A DNA stretch of 64,000 nt, from contig NZ_LMDJ01000033.1 in NCBI RefSeq assembly GCF_001425045.1, forward strand, positions 2,463 to 66,462. The letters run 5' to 3'. Positions 16,713-25,616 of this stretch are shown here, piece by piece. The stretch's first letter is position 1. Every line of letters begins with the position of its first letter. The notes beneath the pieces are model-generated. The model was given only the letters and a program-made list of their open reading frames with translations. It was not told the origin of the DNA and made no database searches. Source of the stretch: Massilia sp. Root351 (GTDB taxonomy: Bacteria > Pseudomonadota > Gammaproteobacteria > Burkholderiales > Burkholderiaceae_D). The position numbers were made by a program, and so were the translations under genes.

Positions 16713-17810
16713 GTGGAAATCAACAACGACACCGAAGGCATGGCGCTGGCCCTGGAATGGGCCGCCAAGGGGCTGTACACCACTTCGCCCAACCCGCGCA
16801 TCGGCTGCGTCATCGTGCGCGGCGGCCGGGTGATCGGCGCCGGCGTAACCCAGCCTGCCGGGCAGGACCATGCGGAAATCCAGGCCATGAAGGACGCGCA
16901 GGCGCGCGGCCACGACGTGCGCGGCGCCACCGCTTACGTCACGCTCGAACCGTGCAACCACCACGGCCGTACGCCGCCATGTTCGGACGCGCTGGTGCGT
17001 GCGGGCCTGGGCCGCGTGGTCGCTGCAATGGAGGACCCGAATCCGCTGGTAGCGGGACAGGGCCTGGCCAAGCTGGCGGCGGCCGGCATCGAGGTCTCCA
17101 GTGGCTTGCTGGCGCAGCAGGCGTATGAGCTGAACATCGGTTTCTTCTCGCGCATGACGCGCGGCCTGCCGTGGGTGCGCATGAAAACCGCCGCCAGCCT
17201 GGACGGCATGACGGCGCTGCACAATGGCCAGAGCCAGTGGATCACCGGCCCCGAGGCGCGCGCCGACGGCCACGCCTGGCGCGCACGCGCCTGCGCCATC
17301 GTGACCGGCATCGGCACGGTCAAGGCGGACGATCCGCAATTGACCGTGCGCTCGGTGGACACCCCGCGCCAGCCGCGCCGCGTCGTGGTGGACAGCCGCC
17401 TGGACATCAGTCCGTCCGCGCGCGTGCTCGAAGGCGGCGGCACCTGGGTGGTGGCTGCCGTCGGCGACCCTGAAAAGGAAGCCGCGCTGCGCGCCGTGGG
17501 CGCCGAAATCATCACGCTGCCCAATCCGCACGGCAAGGTGGACCTGGCGGAGCTGATGCGCGAACTGGGGCGCCGCCAGATCAACGAACTGCACGTGGAG
17601 GCGGGCGGCAAGTTGAATGGCTCCCTGATACGGGAAGGCTGCGTGGACGAGCTGCTGGTCTACCTGGCGCCCATGCTGCTGGGCGACGCCCAGGGCATGT
17701 TCGCCTTGCCCGCGCTGACGGAATTAAGCGGGCGCAAGAGCCTGAAATTCCACCAGGTTCAGCAGATCGGCGCAGATTTGCGTATCCTTGCCAGATTCAC
17801 TTCACAATGA
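16713..17810 (+). CDS. ribD: RibD, bifunctional riboflavin deaminase/reductase
   Basis: Performs the second and third steps of riboflavin synthesis. The N-terminal deaminase (about residues 8-150) has the zinc set HAEIQAM and PCNHHGRTPPC. The C-terminal NADPH-dependent reductase (about 155-365) has MKTAASLDG and GIGTVKADDPQLTVR. The start is GTG at 16713 with a weak RBS; an ATG at 16740 after GAAGG would also give a complete deaminase fold. Nine bases separate it from ribE, so the two are co-transcribed. Confidence 0.94.
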   Translation: MEINNDTEGMALALEWAAKGLYTTSPNPRIGCVIVRGGRVIGAGVTQPAGQDHAEIQAMKDAQARGHDVRGATAYVTLEPCNHHGRTPPCSDALVRAGLGRVVAAMEDPNPLVAGQGLAKLAAAGIEVSSGLLAQQAYELNIGFFSRMTRGLPWVRMKTAASLDGMTALHNGQSQWITGPEARADGHAWRARACAIVTGIGTVKADDPQLTVRSVDTPRQPRRVVVDSRLDISPSARVLEGGGTWVVAAVGDPEKEAALRAVGAEIITLPNPHGKVDLAELMRELGRRQINELHVEAGGKLNGSLIREGCVDELLVYLAPMLLGDAQGMFALPALTELSGRKSLKFHQVQQIGADLRILARFTSQ

Positions 17811-17819
17811 GATAGCACC

Positions 17820-18446
17820 ATGTTTACTGGAATTGTTGCCGCAGTCGGCAAAATCACTTCGGTCCAGCCCCTCGAAGGCGGCCATGACGCAGGCGTGCGC
17901 CTGGAAATCGACGCCGGCGGCCTGCCGCTGGCCGATGTCGCCCTGGGCGACTCGATCGCCCTGAACGGCGCCTGCATGACCGTCATCGAGAAAACCGACA
18001 CCACCTTCAAGGTCGATGTCTCGCGCGAGAGCCTGAATTGCACCGTGGGACTGGACGGCACCTCCGAAGTCAACCTTGAAAAGGCGCTGACCCTGGCCGA
18101 ACGGCTCGGCGGCCACCTGGTGTCCGGCCACGTGGACGGCCTGGGCGTGGTACGCAAGTTCGAGCCGGTGGGCGAATCGTGGGAGCTGGTGATCGAAGCG
18201 CCGCGCGACCTGGCCAAGTTCCTGGCGTTCAAGGGCTCGGTGGTGGTCAACGGCGTGTCGCTGACCGTCAACCGGGTGAACGACATCGGCAGCGGCGACG
18301 GCATGGTGTGCCAGTTCTCGATCAACCTGATCCCGCACACCATTTCCGTCACCACGCTCAAGCACCTGACGGTGGGCGGGAAGGTCAATCTGGAGATCGA
18401 CCTGATCGCCCGCTACGTCGAACGCATGCTGTCGGCGGGTAAGTAA
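17820..18446 (+). CDS. ribE: Riboflavin synthase alpha chain
   Basis: Dismutates two 6,7-dimethyl-8-ribityllumazine molecules into riboflavin. It shows the typical tandem lumazine-binding repeats: MFTGIVAAVGKI (repeat 1) and GHVDGLGVV (repeat 2, about residue 100), with the conserved LNGACMTV and VNGVSLTVN segments. 208 aa, full length. It ends 1 bp before the convergent osmC gene. The expected next gene, ribBA, lies 9 kb further on. Confidence 0.95.
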   Translation: MFTGIVAAVGKITSVQPLEGGHDAGVRLEIDAGGLPLADVALGDSIALNGACMTVIEKTDTTFKVDVSRESLNCTVGLDGTSEVNLEKALTLAERLGGHLVSGHVDGLGVVRKFEPVGESWELVIEAPRDLAKFLAFKGSVVVNGVSLTVNRVNDIGSGDGMVCQFSINLIPHTISVTTLKHLTVGGKVNLEIDLIARYVERMLSAGK

Positions 18447-18447
18447 A

Positions 18448-18870
18448 TCAGAGCAGGGTCGCGTCCAGCGTAATGTTGGCGTTCAGTAGTTTCGATACCG
18501 GGCAGCCCGCCTTGGCCTTGGCGGTCAATTCGTCAAAGGTGGCCTTGTCGGCGCCCGGGATTTTCGCCTGCAGCGTCAGGTGCACGGCGGTGATGGAGAA
18601 GCCGTCGGCCACCTTGTCGAGCGTCACTTCCGCCTTGGTATCCATTTTTTCGGCGGTCAGCCCGGCTTCTCCCAGGATCAGCGACAGCGCCATCGTGAAG
18701 CAGCCCGCGTGCGCGGCGCCGATCAATTCCTCCGGGTTGGTGCCTGGCTTGCCCTCGAAGCGGCTGGCAAAGCCGTAAGGGTAGTCCTTCATGGCGCCGC
18801 TTTGCGTGCTGATGGCGCCCTTGCCATCCTTGATGCCGCCCGACCAGACGGCCGATCCGTGAGTCTTCAT
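18448..18870 (-). CDS. osmC: OsmC-family peroxiredoxin
   Basis: Thiol peroxidase that reduces organic hydroperoxides. The two redox cysteines are at C57 (AAHAGCFTMAL) and C123 (AKAGCPVSKLL), with the catalytic-site Glu in the NPEELIGAAHAG motif; 140 aa. The perfect AGGAGG RBS sits 4-5 bp before the ATG at 18870. It lies 67 bp downstream of the DUF971 gene on the same strand and might be read through from that operon, but it more likely has its own promoter. Confidence 0.92.
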   Translation of the reverse strand: MKTHGSAVWSGGIKDGKGAISTQSGAMKDYPYGFASRFEGKPGTNPEELIGAAHAGCFTMALSLILGEAGLTAEKMDTKAEVTLDKVADGFSITAVHLTLQAKIPGADKATFDELTAKAKAGCPVSKLLNANITLDATLL

Positions 18871-18937
18871 AGTGCCTCCTCATTGTGGGTTACGGGAGTC
18901 ACCATCCTATGCCGAACCGGGAATGCGCGCCGCTCAC

Positions 18938-19237
18938 TTAAGGGAGAGCTGTGCCGCTGTTCGACAATTGCTCCAGGTAAATCCACGGGTAGATGCCCCG
19001 GTCGTGCCGGTCGCTGAACACCAGCTGCACGCCGTAGGCGCCCACCGCTTCGATGGCCAGCAGGCGGATGGCGCCGTCGGCCTGCAACGGGGTGCCGGCG
19101 CGGCGCAATGCGGTGCAGTCGGCGCAGCGGCAGCCGTCGCGCAGCGCGGCGTGCGTCAGCGTGCGGCTGGCGCCGCCGTCCAGCACGAGTTCCAGCGTGC
19201 CGAGCTTCGGATGGTTGCTGATGGCCTGGATCGTCAT
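18938..19237 (-). CDS. Small DUF971 (GBBH-like N-terminal domain) protein
   Basis: 99-aa stand-alone copy of the domain found at the N-terminus of gamma-butyrobetaine hydroxylases. The metal-binding pattern DGCRCADC gives C36, C38 and C41, and the C-terminal part has the usual DRHDRGIYPW. Stand-alone DUF971 proteins are often linked to Fe-S or metal-handling genes; their role is not settled. It is the last gene of the AprAB-like operon and overlaps the HEAT gene by 4 bp. The far longer frame running back to 20125 is out-of-frame noise through the HEAT gene. Confidence 0.8.
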   Translation of the reverse strand: MTIQAISNHPKLGTLELVLDGGASRTLTHAALRDGCRCADCTALRRAGTPLQADGAIRLLAIEAVGAYGVQLVFSDRHDRGIYPWIYLEQLSNSGTALP

Positions 19238-20313
19238 GGGGTGGCCTGCTGCCGGAGCTGTGCGATGGCGATGCGGGCGGCCTTGCGCACTTCGGGATCC
19301 GGGTCCTGTTCGATGGCGGCCAGCGCCGGCAGGGCGGCGCTGTCGCCGATTTCTCCCAGCGCCAGCGCCGCTTCCTTGCGCAGGTTGCCGATGGCGTGCG
19401 TCAGCGCGGCGGACAAGGCGGGCACTGCGCCGGTATGGCGCAGGCGGCCCAGGCTGCGCGCTGCGCGCAGGCGTACCTGCCAGTAAGCGTCGTCCAGTGC
19501 CGCAGTCAGCGGCGCGGCGCCGGCGGGCAGCCGCAGCTTGCCCAGCGTGCCGGCCGCTTCCTCCCGCACCTGCCAGGACGGATCTGCAAGGCCGCCCAGC
19601 AGGGCCGCCGGCACGCCGCCGTATGCGCCGATGCCGGCGCAGCCTTGCTCGGGCTGCGGCGCCGCTTGTCCGGCGCCAGGCCGGGGCCGTGCCGGGCCGG
19701 CCGCCGCGGCGGAAAGTGGCGCGGCAGCGGCAGCGGGCGGCAATGCCGCGTAGCCCAGCGCGCCGATGGCGGCGCGGCGCACGTCGGGCGAGGCGTCGCC
19801 GCTGGCGGCGGCCGTCAGCGCACCGACCGCGCCGGGGTGCTTCAGGTAGCCCAGCACGGAGACGGCTTCGCGCCGCACGGCGGCGTCGCTGTCGTCCAGC
19901 GCAGCGAGGGCGGGCTGCAGGCTGGCTGGCACGCGCAGTTCGCGCAGGCCGCGCAGCACGGCGGCGCGGACCGAGGGCAGGGCGTGCGCGGCGTGCGGCA
20001 GCAGCGCGGCGGCGGAGGACTGCTCCTTCAGTTCGGACAGCGTCTGCGCGGCGGCGGCGCGCACTTCGTCCGCGTCGTCGGCCAGGGCGATGGCCAGCGC
20101 GGCCACGCCTTCCGGGCTTTCCCATGTCTCCAGCGCGCGCGCCGCTTCCACGCGGACTTCGGCGGCCGGGTCGCGCAGCGCGGCAATAAACAGCTGCAGG
20201 TGTTCTTCGCCGGCGATATCGGCCAGGTCGAGCAGGGCGATGCGGCGGATGCCGCTGTCGTCGGCCTGCAGGCGCTGCAGCAAGGCCGGGTCGTCGTTCA
20301 GTAGTGTGGTCAT
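19234..20313 (-). CDS. HEAT-repeat protein (PBS-lyase type)
   Basis: 359 aa built almost entirely of about ten HEAT-like repeats with the D-x-x-V-R-x-x-A signature, for example LDDSDAAVRREAVSVLGYL and LDDAYWQVRLRAARSLGRL. An Ala/Pro-rich insertion near residues 190-230 interrupts them. There is no signal peptide, so it should be cytoplasmic. Such solenoids act as scaffolds or as chromophore/cofactor-loading helpers. Here it is coupled (4-bp overlaps) to the transporter ATPase and the DUF971 gene, which suggests assembly or maturation of the flavoprotein/ferredoxin pair. Exact role unknown. Confidence 0.82.
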   Translation of the reverse strand: MTTLLNDDPALLQRLQADDSGIRRIALLDLADIAGEEHLQLFIAALRDPAAEVRVEAARALETWESPEGVAALAIALADDADEVRAAAAQTLSELKEQSSAAALLPHAAHALPSVRAAVLRGLRELRVPASLQPALAALDDSDAAVRREAVSVLGYLKHPGAVGALTAAASGDASPDVRRAAIGALGYAALPPAAAAAPLSAAAAGPARPRPGAGQAAPQPEQGCAGIGAYGGVPAALLGGLADPSWQVREEAAGTLGKLRLPAGAAPLTAALDDAYWQVRLRAARSLGRLRHTGAVPALSAALTHAIGNLRKEAALALGEIGDSAALPALAAIEQDPDPEVRKAARIAIAQLRQQATP

Positions 20314-21179
20314 GCGGTTTTTCTCGACAGGCTGTGATGGGGAGCGGCGGCCAGGCCGCCGAGTGGGCTGAGGCGTTCCAGCGGCAGCGCGTGCACCGAT
20401 GGATGCAGCAGCGCCAGGCAGTGCCGCTTGAGGCGCGTGAACTCGGGCGAGGTCACCAGTTCCGGGCCGCGCGGGCGCTCGAAGTCCAGCCGCAGTTCCT
20501 CGATGATGCGGCCGGGGCGCGGGCTCATGACCAGGATGCGGTCGGCCAGGAATAGCGCTTCGTCGATGTCGTGCGTGATGAAGACGATGGTGGTCTTGAT
20601 GCGCGCCCAGACGTCGAGCAGCAGCTCCTGCATCATCAGCCGCGTTTGCGCATCGAGCGCGCCGAAGGGCTCGTCCATCAGCATCACGCGCGGGTGATTG
20701 ATCAGCACGCGCGCGATTTCCACCCGCTGGCGCATGCCGCCGGAAAGCTGGGACGGGTAATGGTGCTCGAATCCGGACAGGCCTACCAGTTCGATCAGTT
20801 CCAGCGCGCGCGCATGGCGCTCGGCGCGCGGCACGCCTTTCATCTTCAGGCCGAAGGCTACGTTCTGCAGCACTTTCTTCCAGGGGAACAGCGTGTGCTG
20901 CTGGAACACCAGGCCGCGCTCTGGGTGCGGCCCCTGCACGTCCTGGCCGTCGACGGTGATGCTGCCGTGGCTGGGCTGCAAATGGCCCGCGAGGGCGCCC
21001 AGCAAGGTGGATTTGCCGCAGCCGGAAGGTCCCAGCAGGCAGACGAATTCGCCGGGCGCGACGTCCAGCGTGATGTCCTGCACGGTTTCGAATGCTTGCG
21101 CGCCGTGCCCGAACTGGATATGCAGTTGCTCCATGCGGATGCGGCCATATTCCTGCGCAGTTGTAGGCGGTATGGTCAT
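20310..21179 (-). CDS. ABC transporter ATPase, TauB/SsuB/NrtD-like
   Basis: Energises the importer formed with the neighbouring permease and binding protein. Walker A LLGPSGCGKSTLL, Q-loop VFQQHTLFPWKKV, signature SQLSGGMRQRVEIAR, Walker B VMLMDEPFGALD and H-loop FITHDID are all intact. The start was set at ATG 21179, which has an AGGAG RBS; the frame extends 9 codons further but overlaps the permease. The sequence style is that of nitrate/sulfonate/taurine importers. The C-terminal ~50 residues are an extension after the usual end. Confidence 0.93.
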   Translation of the reverse strand: MTIPPTTAQEYGRIRMEQLHIQFGHGAQAFETVQDITLDVAPGEFVCLLGPSGCGKSTLLGALAGHLQPSHGSITVDGQDVQGPHPERGLVFQQHTLFPWKKVLQNVAFGLKMKGVPRAERHARALELIELVGLSGFEHHYPSQLSGGMRQRVEIARVLINHPRVMLMDEPFGALDAQTRLMMQELLLDVWARIKTTIVFITHDIDEALFLADRILVMSPRPGRIIEELRLDFERPRGPELVTSPEFTRLKRHCLALLHPSVHALPLERLSPLGGLAAAPHHSLSRKTA

Positions 21180-22189
21180 GATTTCTCCTTTTCCTGGCGC
21201 TGCCAAGGCATGCAGGCATGGCCGGCGCGCTTGATCAGCGCGCTGCTGCCCATGCCGAACAGGCCGATGACCAGCATGCCGACCACGATGTCGGCGTAGT
21301 TCTGGATGGTGTACGAGGCCCAGGTGTAGTAGCCGATGCCGAACTGGCCCGAGATCATTTCGGCGGTGACGAGGCAGAACCAGGCGGTGCCCATGCCGAT
21401 CGCCAGGCCGGTGACGATGCTGGGCGCGGCGCCGGGCAGTATCACTTCGGCGAACACGGACAGCTTGCCGCTGCCCAGGCTGCGGGCCGAGGCCACCAGC
21501 CGCGCGTCCACGTGCTCCACGCCGTGGACGGTGTTGAGCAGGATGGGAAACAGCGCACCGGTGAAGGTGATGAAGATCATCGACATTTCCGACGAGGGGA
21601 ACATCAGGATGGCAAGCGGTATCCAGGCGACGGCGGGGATGGGGCGCAGCATCTCGAGCGGTGGCAGCAGCACGTCCTCAGCCCAGCGCGAGCGGCCGAT
21701 CAGCAGGCCCAGCGCGATGCCGGCCAGCGCCGCCGCCGCGAAGCCTGCGAACACACGCGCCAGGCTGGCGCCAAGATGCTTTAGCAGCAGCGGCGACTGC
21801 AGCAAGTCCCAGCCCGCGCGCAGTACTTCTGCCGGCGGCGGCACGTTCTGGAACGTTACCAGCCCGAGGTTGAGGTGGTTGGTCGAAGCCCATTGCCATG
21901 CCAGCACGCAGGCCAGCAGCGATGCGAGCCGCAACGCCAGCCGCAGCGGCGCGAGCGACGCCCATGCCAGCAGGCCGCCAGCAACCGACGCCCGCCGGGC
22001 GGGCGCGCGGCCAGCGCCCAGCGATGATGCGGATGCGGTTGCCGATGCCGGCGTGTTCGCCTGCCCGGCGGCTTGCGGCGCGGCGCCTGCCGGCGGTAGG
22101 TGCGTGGACCGCGCGGAAGGCACGGCCTGGCCGCCGGCCGGCGGGGCGGCGGCCAGGGCTCCAGGGGGGGAGGTTGCTGCGATTGTCAT
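21176..22189 (-). CDS. ABC transporter permease, TauC/SsuC-like
   Basis: Integral membrane subunit with six predicted helices (about residues 75-320) and the EAA-type loop of the sulfonate/taurine/nitrate family (ARSLGSGKLSVFAEVILPGAAPSI). The family's conserved MLRPIPAVAWIPLAI is present. It is odd in carrying an extra ~70-residue Ala/Pro-rich N-terminal tail. 337 aa; family members are usually 250-280. It overlaps the ATPase by 4 bp and follows the binding-protein gene by 12 bp. Confidence 0.92.
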   Translation of the reverse strand: MTIAATSPPGALAAAPPAGGQAVPSARSTHLPPAGAAPQAAGQANTPASATASASSLGAGRAPARRASVAGGLLAWASLAPLRLALRLASLLACVLAWQWASTNHLNLGLVTFQNVPPPAEVLRAGWDLLQSPLLLKHLGASLARVFAGFAAAALAGIALGLLIGRSRWAEDVLLPPLEMLRPIPAVAWIPLAILMFPSSEMSMIFITFTGALFPILLNTVHGVEHVDARLVASARSLGSGKLSVFAEVILPGAAPSIVTGLAIGMGTAWFCLVTAEMISGQFGIGYYTWASYTIQNYADIVVGMLVIGLFGMGSSALIKRAGHACMPWQRQEKEKS

Positions 22190-22201
22190 GGCCGCCCTCC
22201 G

Positions 22202-23590
22202 TCAGATCGCGCTTTTGGCGGCGTTGTAATCGAGCACCTTGCCGCCGTTCTGCCTGGCCCATGCCTCGGCGGCTTCTTTCAGCAGGAAGCTGCTGATTTC
22301 CTTTCTGGCGCTGACGTACCAAGCGTCCTCGGCCAGCAGTTTCAGGCCGCTGTTGCGGTCATGGGCGTACATCACGCGCACCTTCTTGCCCGCCTTCTCC
22401 AGCTTGGCCAGCTCGCCGAACGCCGCCTCCGTGCTGGCGTAGCTGCGCACCAGCGGTTCGCCTTCGACCCACAGCTGCGCCACGCGCTTGTAGTCCGTGA
22501 TGGCCTTGCCGCTGGCGGCGTCCTTGGCGGTGAGCGGCTGGCGCGCGTAGTTTTTCAGGCGCACTTCGTAGTCGATGCCGGCCTGCTTGAACGCGGTGCG
22601 CAGGTACTGGTCGTTGATGAAGCTGTTCACGTTCAGGTCCGCGTCGGTGCGTTTCATCAGGCGCAGCGTGTCGATGGAAGTCTGGACCGCCTGGCGGTAC
22701 TCCGGCTTCCATGTGAAGTCGCGCGTCTGCAGGCCGAGCGGGCCGTGGAACAGGTAGTTCACTTCCGCCTCGATGCCGGTCACCTTGGCAATCAGTTCGC
22801 TGTACTTTTCCGGCTCGGCCGCGATCAGGCGTTCGGCCTCGATGGCCGCGCGCAGATAAGCGACCACGATCTCCGGATACTTTTTCGCAAAGTCGGTATC
22901 CACCAGGCTACCGTGCAGCGTGGGCGCGCCGGCCTGCGAGCCGTCGAAGATTTTGCGCGCGTAGCCGCGATGCGGGAACAGCTCGGCGAACGGCACGAAG
23001 TCCGCGTGCGCTTCGATCTTGTTGGCCTGCAGCGCCGAGCCCGCCACTTCCGGCGCCTGCGTGACGATAGTCACATCGCGCTCCGGGTCCCAACCCTGCG
23101 CCTTCACGGCGCGCAGCAGCATGCCGTGCGCGGTGGAGGCAAACGGCACCGAGATGGTCTTGCCCTTCAGCTCAGCCAGCGACTGCACGGCGGACGCCTT
23201 GGGCACCACGATGCCGTTGCCGCTGCCTTGCGTGCTGCCGGACAGCACCGTGATGAACTGGCTTTGCTTGCCCGCCTTCTGGAAGGCCGCGCCGTTGAAG
23301 GAGCCCGGGAAGTCAGCCATCGAGCCGAGATCCAGTTTGCCCGCCACCATTTCATTGGTCAGCGGCGCGCCGGAAGTGAAGCTCTTCCACTGGATGTCGT
23401 ACTGCGCGTCCTTGTACTTGCCCTCGCGCGGCAGGAACTTTTCCAGCAGCTTCAGTTCGCGGATCAGCAGGCCGCCGGTGGCGCAGTTGATGGTGGTGTC
23501 TTGCGTGCCGATGGCGACGCGGATGGTTTCAGCGTGGGCCGCGCCGCTTAGCAGTGCGGCGATCAGCAGGGAGGTCAGTTTTTGATGCAT
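22202..23590 (-). CDS. ABC importer substrate-binding protein, NrtA/SsuA-type, extended
   Basis: Periplasmic ligand receptor of the importer: signal peptide MHQKLTSLLIAALLSGAAHA, then the type II binding fold (IRVAIGTQDTTINCATGG, KLDLGSMADFPGSF, NGIVVPKASAVQSLAELKGK). These are the segments shared with sulfonate, taurine and nitrate binding proteins. At 462 aa it is about 120-140 residues longer than SsuA/TauA. The extra part is C-terminal (after about residue 330) and includes a Lys-rich helix. It lies 9 bp after the ferredoxin gene. The ligand cannot be read from the sequence. Confidence 0.88.
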   Translation of the reverse strand: MHQKLTSLLIAALLSGAAHAETIRVAIGTQDTTINCATGGLLIRELKLLEKFLPREGKYKDAQYDIQWKSFTSGAPLTNEMVAGKLDLGSMADFPGSFNGAAFQKAGKQSQFITVLSGSTQGSGNGIVVPKASAVQSLAELKGKTISVPFASTAHGMLLRAVKAQGWDPERDVTIVTQAPEVAGSALQANKIEAHADFVPFAELFPHRGYARKIFDGSQAGAPTLHGSLVDTDFAKKYPEIVVAYLRAAIEAERLIAAEPEKYSELIAKVTGIEAEVNYLFHGPLGLQTRDFTWKPEYRQAVQTSIDTLRLMKRTDADLNVNSFINDQYLRTAFKQAGIDYEVRLKNYARQPLTAKDAASGKAITDYKRVAQLWVEGEPLVRSYASTEAAFGELAKLEKAGKKVRVMYAHDRNSGLKLLAEDAWYVSARKEISSFLLKEAAEAWARQNGGKVLDYNAAKSAI

Positions 23591-23599
23591 GGCGTTCTC

Positions 23600-23833
23600 C
23601 TAACGTAGCAGGTAAGGGATATCGACGGTGACTGCGCCGGTCGGGCAGTCTTTTTCACATGGCATGCAGTACCAGCACTCGTCGAACTTCATATAGGCCT
23701 TGCCTTTCACAATGTCGATGGCGAGCACGTCGAGCGGGCAGACGTCGACGCACACGGTGCAGCCCTTGTGGGCGATGCACAGGTCGTCGTCCACACGCAC
23801 CGGGACGCTGGATGGGGTAAAGGCGATAGTCAT
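23600..23833 (-). CDS. AprB-like 2x[4Fe-4S] ferredoxin
   Basis: 77-aa electron carrier with eight cluster cysteines: C19, C25, C28, C32P and C53, C56, C59, C63P. The segment VCPLDVLAIDIVKGKAYMKF followed by DECWYCMPCEKDCPTGAV closely follows the beta subunit of adenylylsulfate reductase (AprB), where an electron-feeding ferredoxin docks on the flavoprotein. AprB proper is about twice as long; the C-terminal tail that wraps AprA is missing. It is encoded 8 bp after the flavoprotein gene and should be its electron donor. The donor to the ferredoxin is not encoded here. Confidence 0.85.
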   Translation of the reverse strand: MTIAFTPSSVPVRVDDDLCIAHKGCTVCVDVCPLDVLAIDIVKGKAYMKFDECWYCMPCEKDCPTGAVTVDIPYLLR

Positions 23834-23841
23834 ATGGCTCC

Positions 23842-25596
23842 TCAGGCGGCAATCGGTTCGGCGGCAGGCGTGATGTCAGGCGTGGCGGTCCGCACGCGCA
23901 GGCGCTGGTAGGCGGACTTCTCCTGCTCGTCCAGCGGCACGATGTAGGGCGCGATGGGCCGCTTGAAGCACGTCATCTCGCCGTCCACTTTCTTCACCTG
24001 CACGTGCACATGCCAGTCGGCGTCGTTGCGCTCCGGGTAGTCCACGCGGTTGTGGTACAAGCCCCAGCGGCTCTCGGTGCGGTACAGCGAGGCGCGCGCG
24101 GCCAGTTCGGCGCAGTCGCGGATGAAATGCACTTCCATGGCGCGCATCAGTTCATGCGGATTGGCTGCTGTAAGCCGGTCCAGGTCCGCGCGAATGGCTT
24201 CGAAGCGCTGCAGGCCGAGCTCCATCTTGCGCGTCACCTTGGGCGGCTGCAGGTAATCGTTCACCATGCGGCGCAGCTTGTACTCCACCTGCGACGGCGG
24301 CAGGCCTTCCTTGCGGTTCAGCGGAGCCCATACGCGCTCGCGCTCGGCAGCGATCTGCGCTTCATCCGCCCCGGGCAGTTCATGCCCGGCGCAGTAGCGC
24401 GCAGCGCTTTCGCCCGCCAGCTTGCCGTACACGAAGGCGCCCAGCATGTAGTTGTGCGGCACGCAGGCCAGGTCGCCGGCAGCGTACAGCCCCGCCACCG
24501 TGGTCTCGGCGTGTTCGTTGACCCACACGCCGGAGGCGGAATGGCCGCTGCACAAACCGATCTCGGAGATATGCATCTCCACCATCTGCTGGCGGTAGTC
24601 GGTGCCGCGCCCTTCGTGGAAACGTCCCCGGCTGGGACGCTCGTTGGTGTGCAGGATCTCCTCGATGGTGCTGATGGTTTCCTCTGCCAGGTGGTCCAGT
24701 TTCAGGAACACCGGGCCGTTCCCGCCTTGCAGTTCGTTGTAGAACTCCTGCATCATCTGGCCGCTCCAGTAATCGCACTCGATGAAGCGTTCGCCCTTGG
24801 CGTTGGTGGTGTAGCCGCCGAACGGGCCGGTGACATAGGCGCAGGCGGGGCCGTTGTAGTCCTTGATCAGCGGATTGATCTGGAAGCACTCGATGCCGCT
24901 CAGTTCAGCGCCGGCGTGGTAGGCCATGCTGTAGCCGTCGCCGGCATTGGTCGGGTTCTCGTAGGTGCCGAACAGGTAGCCGGAGGCGGGCAGGCCGAGG
25001 CGGCCGGCCGCGCCGGTGGACAGGACCACCGTCTTGGCGCGGATCACGTGGAAGTCGCCGCTGCGGCAGTCGAAGGCCATGGCGCCGGCGATGCTGCCGT
25101 CGGCCGCCGTCAGCAGGCGCGTGGCCACCAGGCGGTTGGTGATCTCCACGCGGGTGCGCTTCAGGCGCCGGTACAGCACCTTCTTGATGTCGTGCCCTTC
25201 CGGCATCGGCAGCACATAAGTGCCCATGTGGTGCACCTTGCGCATGGCGTAGTCGCCGTTCTCGTCCTTCTCGAACTTCACGCCCCAGCTGTCCAGTTCC
25301 TCGATCATCGGATAGCTGCCCTGCGCGTAGGCCATCACCGTGGCCTGGTTGACGATGCCGTCGTTGGCGGTAGTGATTTCCTTTACGTACTGCTCGGGCG
25401 TGGCGAAGCCGGGAACGACGGCGTTGTTCAAGCCGTCCATGCCCATCGAGATGGCGCCGCTGCGCTTGACGTTGGCTTTCTCCAGCAGCAGCACGCGCAA
25501 AGCGGGGTTGGCTTCCTTGGCCTTGACGGCGGCCATCGGCCCGGCGGTGCCGCCGCCGATCACCAGCACGTCGACTGTTTGAATATGGGTTTCCAT
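23842..25596 (-). CDS. AprA-like FAD flavoprotein (fumarate reductase/APS reductase superfamily)
   Basis: 584-aa cytoplasmic flavoprotein. The FAD-binding GGGTAG is at 14-19, with ANVKRSGAISMGMDGLN at 41-57 and the second FAD motif TTVAGLYAAGD at 365-375. The overall layout, including NAGDGYSMAYHAGAE (217-231) and KDYNGP (245-250), follows the alpha subunit of APS reductase more than succinate dehydrogenase. By eye, His381 matches the AprA catalytic His398. However, the place of AprA Arg265, in the segment before KDGYGP, holds Leu243. This argues against APS as substrate. The ATG at 25596 has a GGGAGC RBS; the longer frame overlaps gntR and was rejected. Likely substrate: a compound brought in by the co-encoded importer. 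Confidence 0.8.
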   Translation of the reverse strand: METHIQTVDVLVIGGGTAGPMAAVKAKEANPALRVLLLEKANVKRSGAISMGMDGLNNAVVPGFATPEQYVKEITTANDGIVNQATVMAYAQGSYPMIEELDSWGVKFEKDENGDYAMRKVHHMGTYVLPMPEGHDIKKVLYRRLKRTRVEITNRLVATRLLTAADGSIAGAMAFDCRSGDFHVIRAKTVVLSTGAAGRLGLPASGYLFGTYENPTNAGDGYSMAYHAGAELSGIECFQINPLIKDYNGPACAYVTGPFGGYTTNAKGERFIECDYWSGQMMQEFYNELQGGNGPVFLKLDHLAEETISTIEEILHTNERPSRGRFHEGRGTDYRQQMVEMHISEIGLCSGHSASGVWVNEHAETTVAGLYAAGDLACVPHNYMLGAFVYGKLAGESAARYCAGHELPGADEAQIAAERERVWAPLNRKEGLPPSQVEYKLRRMVNDYLQPPKVTRKMELGLQRFEAIRADLDRLTAANPHELMRAMEVHFIRDCAELAARASLYRTESRWGLYHNRVDYPERNDADWHVHVQVKKVDGEMTCFKRPIAPYIVPLDEQEKSAYQRLRVRTATPDITPAAEPIAA

Positions 25597-25616
25597 GTGT
25601 GCTCCCTGAATGTGTT

